Shown one piece after another: positions 1-11,743 of a stretch of DNA of 64,000 nucleotides. Source of the stretch: Ampelocalamus luodianensis (lineage: Eukaryota > Streptophyta > Magnoliopsida > Poales > Poaceae). A program made the position numbers and the translations under genes. The stretch's first letter is position 1. The number at the start of each line of letters is the position of its first letter. The DNA lies in assembly GCA_036346255.1 (NCBI GenBank), contig CM070620.1, forward strand, positions 15,984,671 through 16,048,670, given 5' to 3'. The notes below the pieces were generated by a model that saw nothing but the letters and a program-made list of their open reading frames with translations, searched no databases and was not told the DNA's origin.

Positions 1-403
1 GAATAATAATGCAGCTTTACAATGAGATCGTCTTGTATTAACCTTTCATAGCTCAAATCTATGCTTGCTTGCTCACTGATTAGTGCTACGATGCTTTTGG
101 TTCATGTAGGTGATATAATAACTCGAGTACGTACGTAGCTTGACCACGAGAAGGGCATATCATTTGCATTGCCTTTATCCATTAGAAAAAGGTATTTAGA
201 GGTGACTTTAGAACTTTAAACCATGATCATACAGACAGTAGCGTAGGTGATATACTCCATCAAAAGCTGCGCCGCCTATTATAAATAGATGAGCTCGTTA
301 AAGTTCTCCTCCTACTTAATCCTCAAATGATGGTCTCTTATGATCTAATCATGTTGACTTACCCTTTAAACGATGCTCTTTTCACCAACCAATCCAATCA
401 ATA

Positions 404-657
404 TCTTTACTATTATAAAATAAGGCCTTGATGGTGGCGGTGAACTGGTGGTGAGTCTCCGTCTATCCACTCTTGAGTTGGTGAGATATTTAATAACTGT
501 GTTTGTGGTTTGTGATAAGGTTCTATATGGTTTGTTGATTAGATGTAAATTATGTATAAAACTTTCATTTGTAAAGATAATTATATTATGCATTTTAGTT
601 TTCTAAGTTTATAATTTATATTATATTTTATTTAAAATCTGTTGTAACACACGGCTA
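404..657 (+). mobile_element. Short Helitron-like non-autonomous element
   Basis: The segment begins with TC followed by TTTACTATTATAAAA, and ends with CTAG after a GTAACACACGG motif. This is the 5'-TC...CTRR-3' pattern of plant Helitrons. It is flanked by A on the left (403) and T on the right (658), as expected for insertion between A and T without target duplication. At 254 bp it carries no gene. The 3' hairpin is poor, so the call rests on termini and flanks only. Confidence 0.45.
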
Positions 658-2000
658 GTATAGGACAATTAAGCACCGTCGCCTACTCAAAAACGTGGTG
701 CCTACTCGGCGGCGTCAATTCTTGAACTTTCTCACTAAACGGTCAGCGTCACCCTCCTCCAACAACTCTGGCTAAGTTCTCCGTGTGACGGAGTGCAATT
801 TATATTGTAATTTTCTTTCTTTTTTGGACCTCGCTATAAATTTCTGGGACAGTGTGCTACGTTCAAATTAATATAAATCAAGGACCTTTGCCTTCAATTT
901 TTTTTTAACGTTGTGCCTATAATTTTTTATGCTAGTTGTCTGATATTATGGTCTGATCCCTTAAGTCTCGTTGTGTTGATACCAATTGGTCAGTGTAGTC
1001 AGCTTAAGGCTCACAACTAATAGGTTATGGGTTCAAATCTAGGACAATTAAAGTGAAAAATCCACATAAATAATTCACCCAATCCGTGATTGATAGGAAT
1101 TAAACTCTGGTCATCAGCTAGAGACACAAGATGCCACACGCTAGACTACACTACAGTTGGCTAAAATAAAATAACTATTCATAGCTATCTGGCCCACCGT
1201 TAAAGTGTTATTTGAGATACGTGCATGGTTGTTGCATTCTTTTGTATGGATTGTATATGTACGGGGCCACCGTCTCTGTGCAGCCACTAACCTACCAATC
1301 CCACCTCGACTCGCTCTGCTTATCATCTCCCTCCTGTCTTGCTTCTCCCCCTCTCTCTCTCTCTCCACCATCTGGCGATAGAGAATAGCTGCCGGCTGAC
1401 CGGAGATGGGGGTGGGGGTGGGAGTTGGCCTTGATGATCGGAACACGGGATCTCCTATCAAATTTACTCGGGAATATAATATAAGAACACTATCAAAATG
1501 GAGACTACACATATTGCTGAGGACACACTAGGTGTTTGTATGAGAATACAAAAGAATGTTACAGAATGATCATAATGATCGTGACTAATGAATGAATACA
1601 GTTTTCAACTCATGTTACAGAGAACGTCAGCTACCCCTTATAGTATTTGAAGTCGCCTTTAATCTTCACGCACGTTAGTTAAGAGAGTTTTGACCGTCGC
1701 GTCCGTTAGCCAACTGTCGTAAGTTGCTAAATGCATCAAAAGTCGTCTTCCCACCAGTCACGTAGGTAACTGTTGGTGTCTCCCGACTAGTTTGGTGGTC
1801 GGTGATTGTCCAAGACCGTATAGCTAATCGGACAATATCCATAGCTGGTCGTTTGTGACCTAAACTACCAGTTTAGCCGTAATAAAAGAAAATAAATTTC
1901 CTTTATAAACTAGTTGCAGGTTCATAACCATAATATAGTGGACCTATATTAAGTGGATCTTCTTTGGCACAAAGTCTAACTTTGACCCAAAAATGTTGAC
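658..2000. other. No gene; one inverted tRNA-like pair
   Basis: No supported gene is seen. At 981-1045 (+) and 1094-1163 (-) two related segments face each other. Each has a box-B-like motif (GGGTTCAAATCT and, on the minus strand, GAGTTTAATTCC) about 45 bases after a shared CCAAYTG...AGTGTAGTC stretch. This could be an inverted pair of tRNA-derived SINE heads or a small foldback element of about 190 bp. A short CT-rich run lies at 1340-1366. The rest is AT-rich with no readable structure. Confidence 0.3.
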
Positions 2001-2348
2001 TTGGTCAAGAATCCTTATCAGTTCGGGTCCAACGATGGTGCGGCGGGAGACTATCAGATCATGTTGTATTCGATGTTGGGGCGGTGGGAGGTGGTCGGAT
2101 TCGCGGTGGCGCGGCGTGAGATGGTGGATCCATTTGTGTTCGGCGGTGTACGATGGGAGGTGACGAGGATCCGGCGAATGTATTCTTGTGTTTTGTTCTT
2201 GTTCTTGAATTGTTTTTGGGATGCATTGGTTGTTTCTTCTTGCAAATCTTGGAGCAGGATGCTTCCATTATTTTCCTGATTTTTTTTTTCATGAAAGATG
2301 TTACGGAAAATGTAAGGAAAAAAGAAACGAGAATTATGGTCGAAAATT

Positions 2349-2467
2349 TTGAGCATGGAAACGAGCCGGAAATTTGAACATAACAATGAACCGAGATTTT
2401 TTAGCATGGAAATGAGCCGAAAATTTAAACATAACAATGAACCGAAAAAATTGAGCATGGAAATGAA
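2349..2467. repeat. Degenerate tandem repeat of about 53 bp
   Basis: Two full units and part of a third, each containing GAGCATGGAAA(C/T)GAGCCG and AACATAACAATGAACCGA, lie head to tail. Frequent base changes indicate an old duplication. Open frames across it on both strands are repeat-driven and have no recognisable domain. Confidence 0.6.
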
Positions 2468-2901
2468 CAAAAAAGTGATCAGAATTCGATCGGAAATATG
2501 ACACCAAAAATATGGAATAAAACATGAATTTTGAGGATTTATACGGTAGGCCCATCATGTTTGTACACTACAATATATGTATAGTCAGATGTACACAAAT
2601 ACGTTGCATTTCCACCCCACTTCACCGGCACGAATCTCAGAGCAAAAGGCAACGATGTAGATAGTGCCTGTAGGTGCATACGCATGACGCATGCAACATT
2701 GCATTTTCGTACATACATATGCCGTTCAGCAAAGACAAACAAATGAACAGTACTAATTCAACTCTCACACAGACACAGTTCCTTTCCTTGTCATCACAAA
2801 CTTACAATTCCCTGAGTTCCAATATTCCGCTCCAACCGCAAAATCCATCCTTGAACTCACCCATGATCCCCTACGAACGTAAACTCGACCTTCGATATGA
2901 T

Positions 2902-3007
2902 GCACACCGGGCACACATCACATCCACGCCCATGTTTCGGCAGGTACAATGTACGCACACGGGGCACACATCACATCCACGCCCATGTTTCGTCAGGTAC
3001 AATGTAC
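2902..3007. repeat. 53-bp tandem duplication
   Basis: Unit 2902-2954 is followed immediately by 2955-3007 with only about two mismatches, so the duplication is recent. It lies at the left side of a GC-rich stretch (about 2900-3430) that is open in several frames. The simultaneous openness of several frames argues that composition rather than coding keeps them free of stops. Confidence 0.9.
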
Positions 3008-3705
3008 GCACTACGCAGCACAGGTACACATCCCGGACCAGCATCGGCCCGACAGATTTCGCCAGTCGCTGGCTCCTACGCTACAGCGGTGGCCGCTTTA
3101 CACGAACGCCGTGCCACGCCCGCGCGCCCCATCGCTCTCGGCTCGTACGCACGCACCGCGACGCCGGCCGTCCGATCCGCGCGCGCAGTCCCCGCGGCTC
3201 ATGTGGTGCCCCGACCCGCCCAATTCGTCGTTTTCTTTTTCCCGCGAGGAGGGCGGCCGTGGAAGGAGGGTGGCCGAGCCCAGCGAGGCCGTGTCGGCCC
3301 ATGTTTACCCTACGCGTCCGTCCGTCCGGTGCGTGCCCACCACCACCACCAGCAGCAGCGGCGAGACCTTTTCGCGGTTGGGACCACCCAACCGCGGACT
3401 GGGACGTCTCACCATCTCACGTCACATGCATGCTCGTTCTAAGCTGTACCAATACAGCGTCTTCTGGGAATTTCCCGCTGTTTTTTAGCTTTGCTTGTGG
3501 ACTAAATTCTTTGGATGTCATCTGCTTACGGGTGTAGCTTTTTTTTTTTTTTTGAAAATCAGCTTCCAGTTGGGTTATATGGCCAGAGGGTTGAACGGCT
3601 AAGCTGAAAATGTTAGGTGTTTGACAGTCTGTCTTTTAGGCCGACTGACTGTTCTGAGTTGAAAAATATCTTAAATGCCCATGAGACAAATGATAGTTTG
3701 TTTGT

Positions 3706-3815
3706 TGCCATTTGAAAGGATTTGATTTGTTTTTTTGCAAGTTCACATAGAAATGTAAAATGCCATTTGAAAGGATTTGATTTGTTTTTTTGTAAGTTCA
3801 CATAGAAATATAAAA
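3706..3815. repeat. 55-bp tandem duplication
   Basis: Units 3706-3760 and 3761-3815 (start TGCCATTTGAAAGGATTTGA) differ by about two bases. No gene is associated. The following 4000-4440 stretch is strongly purine-biased on the plus strand (GGAGG runs), so its open frames on both strands are compositional. It ends at an ACCCTAGCGGTGACACTAGG motif on the minus strand that resembles a plant 5' leader, but no protein could be recognised. Confidence 0.85.
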
Positions 3816-4619
3816 TTAAGCATTAAATGTACTATATTTTCAATTTCCAAGTATGAAATACAAAACGTTACATCTATGGGATCCTTGCTTTGAACTTTTG
3901 TATATCCATTCCTATGAAATGTACCAAAATATTATTTCAGCAATAATCAATTTTGCACACAAGTAAATCTTAGCGACAATTTACACACAAGTAAATCTGC
4001 GACAATTTACACACAATAAAAAGGAAAATGGAGCGAGAGGAGGTCGGGCGCGGGGGGAGGCGGAGGCTGCGCGAGCTCGGCTCGGCGGCGGAGTCGGTCG
4101 CGGCTAGAGGAGGTTGGGACAGCGGCCAGGGAGGAGGAGGGAGGTCGGGCGGTCTTGGTGCGTGCGGGCGGAGGCAGGGGGCGGCGGCGGTTGGAGGGCG
4201 TCGAGCGTCTTGATGGAGGAGGAGGCTGGGCGGTGGCGGGGAGGGCGAGGCGGGGCGGTGGTGCAGGGAGGAGGAGGTGGGGTGTGATCTTGAGAAGCGG
4301 TGGAGGCGTCGGAGCTCGCCGCGGGGCCAGAGAAAACCTAGTGTCACCGCTAGGGTTCCAGGTGCACGAGGGTGCAGGTGGGGCATGGAGTTTTATACGT
4401 GGTATGAGGGGGGTAATTTCCTTCAACTATAGGGGTAAAGTTGGAACCCCAACCCACCGAAGCCATTGGAACCTACCCTATGCCAGCTTCTCACTTCTAT
4501 CTTCTCCACGTTCAATGCGGCTGCCGTCTTTTTCAAAAGCAGCTATTGAAAACCGACCGTTTGGAACGATTTTCGGCTTTTCCTAGCCAAAGCCAAAGTT
4601 GCCCCAAACAGACCATGAG

Positions 4620-5160
4620 TGTATGATGCTTCGTTGTTATCTTTTGTGTTCGCCTGCTTGCCTTAAAATAGGAGAAATTTTACGGTACATTCTACCGTAT
4701 ATTGTGGTAGCATAAATCTAATTTGACCATTGATTTGTTAATGGTATAATAGACTTTTTTTGTATTTATAATTTTTCATGAGGGTATTATGGATTTTTCT
4801 AACTATGGTTGAGAATATTACTCTTATGCCATGTGTTCCACGCATGGGCAATTACAATTATACCCTCCTTAGAATTCAACTACTCATACTACCATGTATA
4901 GTATAACTAAATCATAACTAATTTGAATCATTGGATAAAAAGAATTGGCGGTTCGTATTAAATTGGATGTACAGTTAAAAAGAAAGAGGTCTTAAATATA
5001 GTAATCAGTAAACAAAACTCATGGATATAGCGTAGTACACTCGCTCGTGGTGTTTTGATTTGCACGGCGCTGGCTTGTCCTGACCGCTCGTACGGGTATA
5101 CGGCAAGCTCTGATATTTGTTTTCGACAAGATTTAGGCATTTATTTTGTCTGCTACAGAC
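4620..5160. other. AT-rich intergenic stretch
   Basis: No open frame with recognisable content, no tandem structure and no terminal repeats were found here. Confidence 0.5.
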
Positions 5161-5161
5161 T

Positions 5162-5486
5162 TAGTGCATGTATCTGATGGGATAGCGTCAGTGATACATA
5201 ATATTTGTCACGTAAGATTTTTTGTGACATGGATGAGAGAGAAGGAGGAGAGAGGTAGAAGCCGTCTGGCATAGAACAGACGGTCTATAAGATCCTTATA
5301 TACATCACTTTTGTTGTTGTATCTATGCCGTCTGTAACCCACATGTTTTATGATCTTATTTTATAGAGGATATATATAGACAACTTAAAGACAACCTATT
5401 GTATGAATTGCGTTTAGTTCTGTCTATAGATGACATGAAAAGTATTACAGACAACCACTGTCTATACCACTGTACATGCCCTAGTG
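5162..5486. mobile_element. Possible MITE with TAGKGCATGTAY ends
   Basis: The left end TTAGTGCATGTATC and the right end, read on the minus strand as CTAGGGCATGTACAG, form imperfect inverted ends about 325 bp apart. Internally, GCCGTCTG and CAGACGG pair around 5253-5335. No coding capacity is present. Target duplication could not be fixed. Confidence 0.35.
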
Positions 5487-6050
5487 AACGATCGCGTACG
5501 TTTGAGAATTTAGACGCGGGCTCCCTGTGCGCAACTGCGCACGCTTGAATGACAACATTCATCGCGTACTATTCATAGAGTTAAGACGGAACTAAAGCAC
5601 AGTTTCAAAAAGCAAAGATGGAAGGTGTTGAGATGTTATTTGGCGGTAAAAGTCGCAGGCAGCGCGCATAACGTATGATTAGCCTGACCGATCGATTCCC
5701 TGCCTTTTGAGGAAAGGCAGATGGGATTAGGTCAGTGGACAGCAACACAGCATACGATGCGTTTGTTCGGTCCAGATCCACTGATCCAATATTGAATTTG
5801 GGGTCATCCGTCATCGAACCAAACCGCTGTCTGAAAGTCCGATGCAATGGTGACGGCCGACTCAGCTGAAGAAATACACGCGTAGGAAAATCTTTTGCAA
5901 CTTCAGAAAATGACAGCTCAAATCGAGTAGTACGATCTTTTTTTTCCGGGTTGGTTAGAAGTTACTTTGGTGGTTGAAGCAGACCACCTAATGAATTCAG
6001 GAGATACATACTGCGCTAGATTAATATGATAGGATCTTTACCTGCCAGCG
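5487..6050. other. Intergenic stretch without recognisable content
   Basis: No gene, repeat array or transposon end is visible. The short minus-strand open frames have no recognisable domain. Confidence 0.4.
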
Positions 6051-6054
6051 ACAT

Positions 6055-7032
6055 ATCTGTACACGCCCCATTTAGTGGATATATGCACATAGCCCATCTG
6101 GACCCTTCATTCGGAAATCCACGGCCGAGATCGAGCCTTCCAAAACCCACCTCCACTTCATGACACATTTGTGAAAAGAACCCCGCCCCCTGTGCTGAGA
6201 TCGAGCCAACCTCTAGGCTCAGTTGTGCCCGCGTGATAGGGTTTGGAAGTTCCTGCGCCGCCCTCTCGCCTCCCCTGCTCGGCGCCAGCGTGCCAAGCCC
6301 ATCCCCTACACCAAATCCTCACGGCGCCGTGCGTCCTGCGCGATTCCCTCCCGGCGCCGCGCCGCTCCTGCGTGTGCCTGCTCTCGTCGCCTGCGGCGGC
6401 ACTGCACCACGCCCCCTGCAGCGCCCCACTCTCCCTGCTTCGAGCTCCCAGACACTGTCCAAATCATCTTCGTATCATATTTTGGGCATGGCACAAGCGG
6501 GAGCCCCCCATTAGGCCTCGACACTGACGACTTTGACTGTGGTGCTTTCTTCCTCTCAATGAACTGTCTGTCAACTGTCAATACGCAATTCATAAGACCG
6601 TAGAATTAGGAAGGAAAATCGAAGTGTAATTAAGGCATTAAATTCAAATACACATACCTCAGCCAGGCAGAAGCGAGGGAAGTAGGGAGGCAGGGAGGAG
6701 CTCGGCGCTCGGCGCCGATTAGAAGCGGCGGGGAGAGCTCGGCGCGGCGCGCCGCGATAAGCGCAACGAGGCGCTGGCGCGGCGAGCGGCGGTGAGCGCC
6801 GCAACGAGAGAAGCGCGAATCGAGGACTCGGCACGAGAATAGGCTCGGTGCGCTAAGCGCGGGAGAAGCGGCGTTGCGCGCGAGAGAGGCGTGGCGTAGG
6901 AACTTCAAATCCTAGCATGTGGGCACGACCGGGGCGGAGGTTGGCTCGATCTCGGCGCGCAGAGGGTGGATTTCAAATGAAAAGCCTAGATGGGCTATGT
7001 GCACATGTCCATCAAATGGGACATGTGTACCA
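6055..7032. mobile_element. Mutator-like element with long imperfect inverted ends
   Basis: The segment about 6058-6270 is repeated in inverted orientation at about 6880-7030. Shared landmarks include GCACATAGCCCATCT, GAGATCGAGCCAACCT and GAAGTTCCT. The left arm has an internal duplication of the GAGATCGAGCC block. Long inverted ends around a GC-rich centre (6270-6880) are typical of non-autonomous Mutator-like elements. No transposase is present. The centre has overlapping open frames on both strands that I could not assign. The right end lies about 300 bp upstream of the ELMO leader, so the element forms part of that gene's upstream region. Confidence 0.6.
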
Positions 7033-7289
7033 AATAGGACATATGCACCAGTTATGTCGCCATACATAACGATCTATATAGCAAAAAGAAACTGTGAGAT
7101 GCCTATGGATATCACAGTAAAAATAACAAAAATTTGTTGGGAAAAAAAACTGAACATGTTTATTCCAAAATGCAATTGACATCATGGCCTCACATAAACA
7201 GCTGAAATAACCTTAATCTCCCACGTTAAAACGACAACATGCAGATCTGCATCTACGAGTATATGGAGCACCCCAAATCAAACAAAAGA

Positions 7290-7598
7290 ATTGAAAAGAG
7301 AGAAGGGAAAAAATGAGAGCAAATCAAAGCAAGGCAAGGACGCTAGTATTATTCATTTATTTGCACCCCGACCATCAGTTCACCACCAGCGCAGCTCCCC
7401 AGCCAGAAGAGGCAGAGCCAACCAACCAACTAACCAACGGACGGAAGAGACCGCCGCGAAGCCTCACCAATCCGGCTCCCTTTCCAGCCCCCTTGGGATC
7501 CGTCCGTGCGATCTCGTCGGGATTGGAGCTCCGTCCGGCCCATGGACCCGCGTCGTCGCGCGTAGAGAGAGGGGGTAGTCGTGACGCGCTCGAGGTAG
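7290..7598 (+). promoter_or_regulatory. Likely 5' leader and proximal promoter of the ELMO gene
   Basis: The stretch before the ATG changes from A-rich (7290-7330) to C-rich with repeats of CCAACCAA and GC-rich codon-like sequence. This is a usual composition for a grass 5' UTR. A TATATGG lies near 7259. The transcription start is not determinable. An open frame runs through the leader but has no recognisable domain. Confidence 0.4.
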
Positions 7599-10500
7599 AT
7601 GGACGCGAACGCCGGCTCCTCTGTCGCCGTTCGCCGTCTCTCCGGCTCCGACCACTCGGCCGGCGCGGTCGCGTTCCACCACTCGTCTTCGGGTCCTCTC
7701 TCTTCCGATTCGGCTGTTTCCTTGGCTTGTTTTCCTCTTGGCACTTGCTGCTCTTAGCGCGGATGCTTATGGTTTGTGTGGGTGTGTCTCTGTGTGTGTT
7801 GGTGCAGCGGAGGCAGTGACGGGGTCGACGGCGTGGATCGGTAGGGGGCTCTCCTGCGTCTGTGCGCAGAGGAGGGACAGCGACGCGCGTCTTTCTTTCG
7901 ATTTGACGCCTGTTCAGGTGAAGATAGCTTTCACTTTATTGATTTGATCCCCAGGTTTGCTTCTGTGATGCTAGTGTTGTGCTAGACTTTGGAGGCTGTT
8001 CACGAATTTTGAAAATTGTCGGTTATTGTCCCCGAGTTCATCTCAGGAATTGCTGACCCGCATCTGAATCTCGCATTGCTTATGCACTTTTCTGCATACA
8101 TTTTGCCGTGTCTCACCTAATTGGCTTTAATGCTGTTTTGAACAGAAGTCAGATTTTCTTGACTAATTTTGTGGATTTCTTAGATTTAAGTGTGCCACAT
8201 GATAGTGAAGTTTTATGTGGAAGTAACATTTTCGGTTAGCCTGTTCCAGGAAGAGTGCCTACAGAGGTTACAGAACCGGATAGAAGTTCAGTATGATAGT
8301 TCAAACAGAGAGCATCAGGTACTTGTTTTTAGCCGATATGGCCACCGAACTGTTGGTACGTGGGTTATAGTGTGGTACTTCCGATATTCCATATTGTTCT
8401 CTTGTGAAGTGGGTGTGTGAGATTTCTTGACACAAGTTTATCTTCTAATTGTTCAATACAAGATGATGCACATGCAACATGGTATATAGCTAAATTACCA
8501 TGAAATTGACACAGCCAAAAACCGAAAGATTTAACATGTCCATAGATCTTAGGAAATACTGGTTGTTAATAATTGAATAGATTTGATTTGTTAGACTTAG
8601 TATACTGCATACATATTAGTGGAAGTAATTTTGCAGAATGAAGATGATCTCTCGATCCTACAGTGCAACAACGCTGGCCTTTCTTTTGTAACTACTCTAA
8701 ATCCTTGTTAAAATTAGTTCTTCTCTCAGTGCTGCAAGTTCCTGAAGAATTAAAGCTTAACTCATTTTGTGAAGTTACACACGGCAATCCAGATCATCTT
8801 TTTTGGTCTTGCAGTGTTGTTCATTTGTACTTTTAGATGATACTTGAGAAAGTGGGGCTATTTACTTAACCTGCCATCTCTCATCTCATTTTTCATCTTT
8901 TAGGAAGTACTGAAGGCCCTTTGGTGTGCTTCTTTTCCTGGAACCGAGCTTCGGGGACTAATATCAGAACAATGGAAAGAGATGGGATGGCAAGGAAAGA
9001 CCCATCTACAGATTTTAGGTACAGAATTTTCTCCTCCATTCCAAATGCTACCCTTTTGTGTCAGTATTCTGTAGCTAAACTAGAGAATTGAGATATATGA
9101 TCCCTTGCTGTGTTGGCATTACAGAGGTGGAGGCTTCATCTCCTTGGAGAATTTATTGTACTTAGCCAGGAACTATCCGGTGAGTGTGAATCCTTGATTC
9201 CAAAGATGTTTTATATGTACAGTGCTGTAGCACCAATAATGACTATGAGGAGTTGAGGTTCTGATGTAGGCTTCACTCTTTAGCACTTCTGCTTGAGTAT
9301 AATAGAGATAATCTAGATGGTTTTTTCTGGACAATGTGCCAGCACTAATAATGAAATGTGTCATCCTTCACTCTTTCTGGCTATAGAGCATGTAATATTT
9401 ATCTGATAATTACGCTTCACTCTTTCCGGCATAATCTGATAATATTTCTCTGATAATTAGCTTACTATAGAAAAGAAGGGGGGGGGGATCCAAAGTGCAT
9501 CTGGTAGACTAAACAGAAATAGTCCAAAGTACATCTGACAAAATAGAATGCTGAAAATGATTCAGTTATACCTGATATGATTATCAAACTGAGGTTGAAG
9601 TCCAATGTTGATCACATGACACAAACAGTTACCTCATACCCTTATTTTTCCTATTTATAATCACCGCAGTAACCAATTTACTTCTGCATGCAGAAATCTT
9701 TTCAGGAACTTCTTCGTAAGCAGAATGGTGACCGTGCAATTTGGGAATATCCATTTGCTGTAGCTGGTATAAATATAACATTCATGCTAATTCAGATGCT
9801 TGATCTTCAAGCAGGTTTGTTGCGTTTGTCGCCCAATAGTTTTGTGGTTATCAAACGGTGGATATATTTAATAGATAATACTAGTTCCTGCAGAGTTTTT
9901 GAAACATGCTAAAAAGTTTTGGAGCCGCACCTGACATTTGAATTCATGTTGTATTGACACACTATCTCGGTTTCCTTTGCAGTTAAACCAAGGTCATTGA
10001 TTGGAGCAATTTTCCTAAAGCTACTTTCAGGTAGTCTTTGTTTCATTATTCCATTTGCAGAAAGCGATTGGAATCTACAAGCGTTGGTTATCATTGGTTT
10101 TTATTTCCACCTCAACTGAGTCATTTATTTAGGTGTTGCCAACTTGCCATGAACTCCTGCAGCGACCTGTGTTCAGACTTAGAGTGTATGCTTGTACAGA
10201 TGACTGCAATGAAAAGAACAGTGCATAACAAGTATTTTCATTATTTAAGTCAGTTCTATCATCTATGTGCGTAGATGATCATAATAACTATTGATGATCC
10301 ACATTCGCTATATTCACTTTAATGTCCAAGGCCAGTATATCATACTTTTATATATACTTCTTAAGGCATACTACAGATATTAATGTCAGATAAGTGAAGG
10401 CTCTAGTTATAGTGCTCCTAATATTGATTTTACCAATTTTTGCTTCAGAAAATGATCGAGCTTTTGACATTCTCTACTGCATAACCTTCAATCTGATGGA

Positions 10501-10793
10501 TCAGCAATGGCTTGACATGCACGCTACTTACATGGACTTCAATGTATGTTACTTTTGTATCCAAATTCCCTCATCTAGCAACTACTTCCCTATTGACCTA
10601 ATTTTTCTGAAAAGCTTCATAGATGGTTGAAGAAAACACCAATTAGGACTTGGGAGTCCTTGCTGACCTAATTGTACTACTAAAATTGCAGACGGTCATG
10701 AAGTCCACGCGACGTCAGCTAGAAAGGGAGCTGTTGCTTGAAGATATTCAGCGGATTGAGGGCATGCCATCATACAAGCTTCTGGCTCGCTAG
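7599..10793 (+). CDS. ELMO-domain protein, nine exons, frameshift in exon 4
   Basis: Exons read 7599-7692, 7808-7917, 8250-8318, 8904-9018, 9125-9179, 9694-9814, 9983-10030, 10449-10543 and 10692-10793, all with GT-AG introns. The protein would be about 269 residues. It has a short serine-rich N-terminus, a conserved lead-in (TGSTAWIGRGLSC, then an EECLQRL helix) and an ELMO (CED-12) domain from about residue 92. Landmarks of that domain are ALWCASFPGTELRGL, QWKEMGWQG, FRGGGFISLENLLYLARNYP, FPVAG-like PFAVAGINITFMLIQMLDLQ and ENDRAFDILYC. In animals ELMO proteins act with DOCK exchange factors or as Arf/Arl GAPs; the plant role is little defined. Exon 4 is 115 nt where the flanking phases need 116. 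Around 8995-9003 the expected GKDPSTDFR reading loses one G, and the annotated frame meets a stop in exon 5. The start is the ATG that opens directly into exon 1 with good homology-style continuity. The first intron GT follows codon 31. Confidence 0.85.
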
Positions 10794-11160
10794 CTAGTAA
10801 CTGAAACATTAACATGACTACATGTTGCAAGGTGCCCTCATACAGGGAGAATTCCAAAATGTAGATGCACTTGTACCCTCATGTTTTAGGTACTCTGATA
10901 ACCTGAGCTCTCAATTTACATGGTAGGGTTTTCTTGGTCATAGCACGCCACGTAGGGTAACTCAAGTGTCCGATCAGCTGCCAGGGCAGAGTATTTGTAG
11001 GGTGTGTGTGTTGTTACAGTTTGGTTGTTGCCCATCATACCACGAAATGAAGTGCTTCCTAGTTTTGTCTTTGTAAACAAGAGGCTCTTGTGAAAGCTAA
11101 TCTGAGTTGTCGTCTGTAATGTACCAGTTTGCATAAATGATAGTGTTTAGTTCTCCGAGT
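10794..11160 (+). other. Likely 3' UTR of the ELMO gene
   Basis: After TAG at 10791-10793 there is about 360 bp of T-rich sequence without coding content. GCATAAATGATAGTG near 11130 could serve as a weak plant polyadenylation region. No canonical AATAAA was found in the right place. Confidence 0.4.
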
Positions 11161-11743
11161 GCGCAGCAACTATGCTAGCTGTTCCTGCTGGTCCCGCATC
11201 GATGCGGTCAGTTGTTTCCTTCATTGTCGTGATGCATGAAGTTTGTTCCAGTGCAGACCATTTTGTGGCATAGCAGACTAGCAGCAGCTCAGAACTTAGT
11301 AGTTAGTAGCAGTACTAGTGAATTAAACTTGTCTCCTCAAACAAAGAATTGAAAAAGAAAAGAAAAGGAAGCAGAACAAGAGGGTGTGGACAGATCGAAA
11401 TAATCAAGGAACTTGATATACGACCTAATTCTGTTTACAGGATCTCTATGCCACTCTGCAGAAAGCTGGAGTGCTTGCCTGCTGTCGGGGCCAGGCGTGG
11501 CTACTCTTTGATCGGTCCAGATTTCAGAGTTCAGAAAAACAATGCGAGGCCATCTCTACACCTGAGCAGCGGGTCCCCACAACAGCCAAGTACATATACG
11601 CATACAAACTACAAGCATGTAGCTCATACTGCATCATCAACGGTTTCTATGTAGAATGAGCAATACAAGCTGTCCTTTCAGTTGTTTGCAAAACAAGTGC
11701 TCAACTATAGCCTATGAGTTTACTATTGATTTTTCAATTGGAA
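11161..11743. other. Intergenic stretch without recognisable content
   Basis: Only short overlapping open frames occur (for example 11349-11654). None has recognisable domains, and no repeat structure is evident. Confidence 0.4.

Noticed and set aside
2674..3537. Plus-strand open frame of 287 codons and two overlapping frames
   Set aside because: Several frames are open over the same GC-rich stretch and part is a 53-bp tandem duplication. There is no domain, no splice context and no conserved-looking segment.
4007..4586. Proline- or glycine-rich open frames on both strands
   Set aside because: They arise from purine-biased low-complexity DNA. Nothing recognisable when read on either strand.
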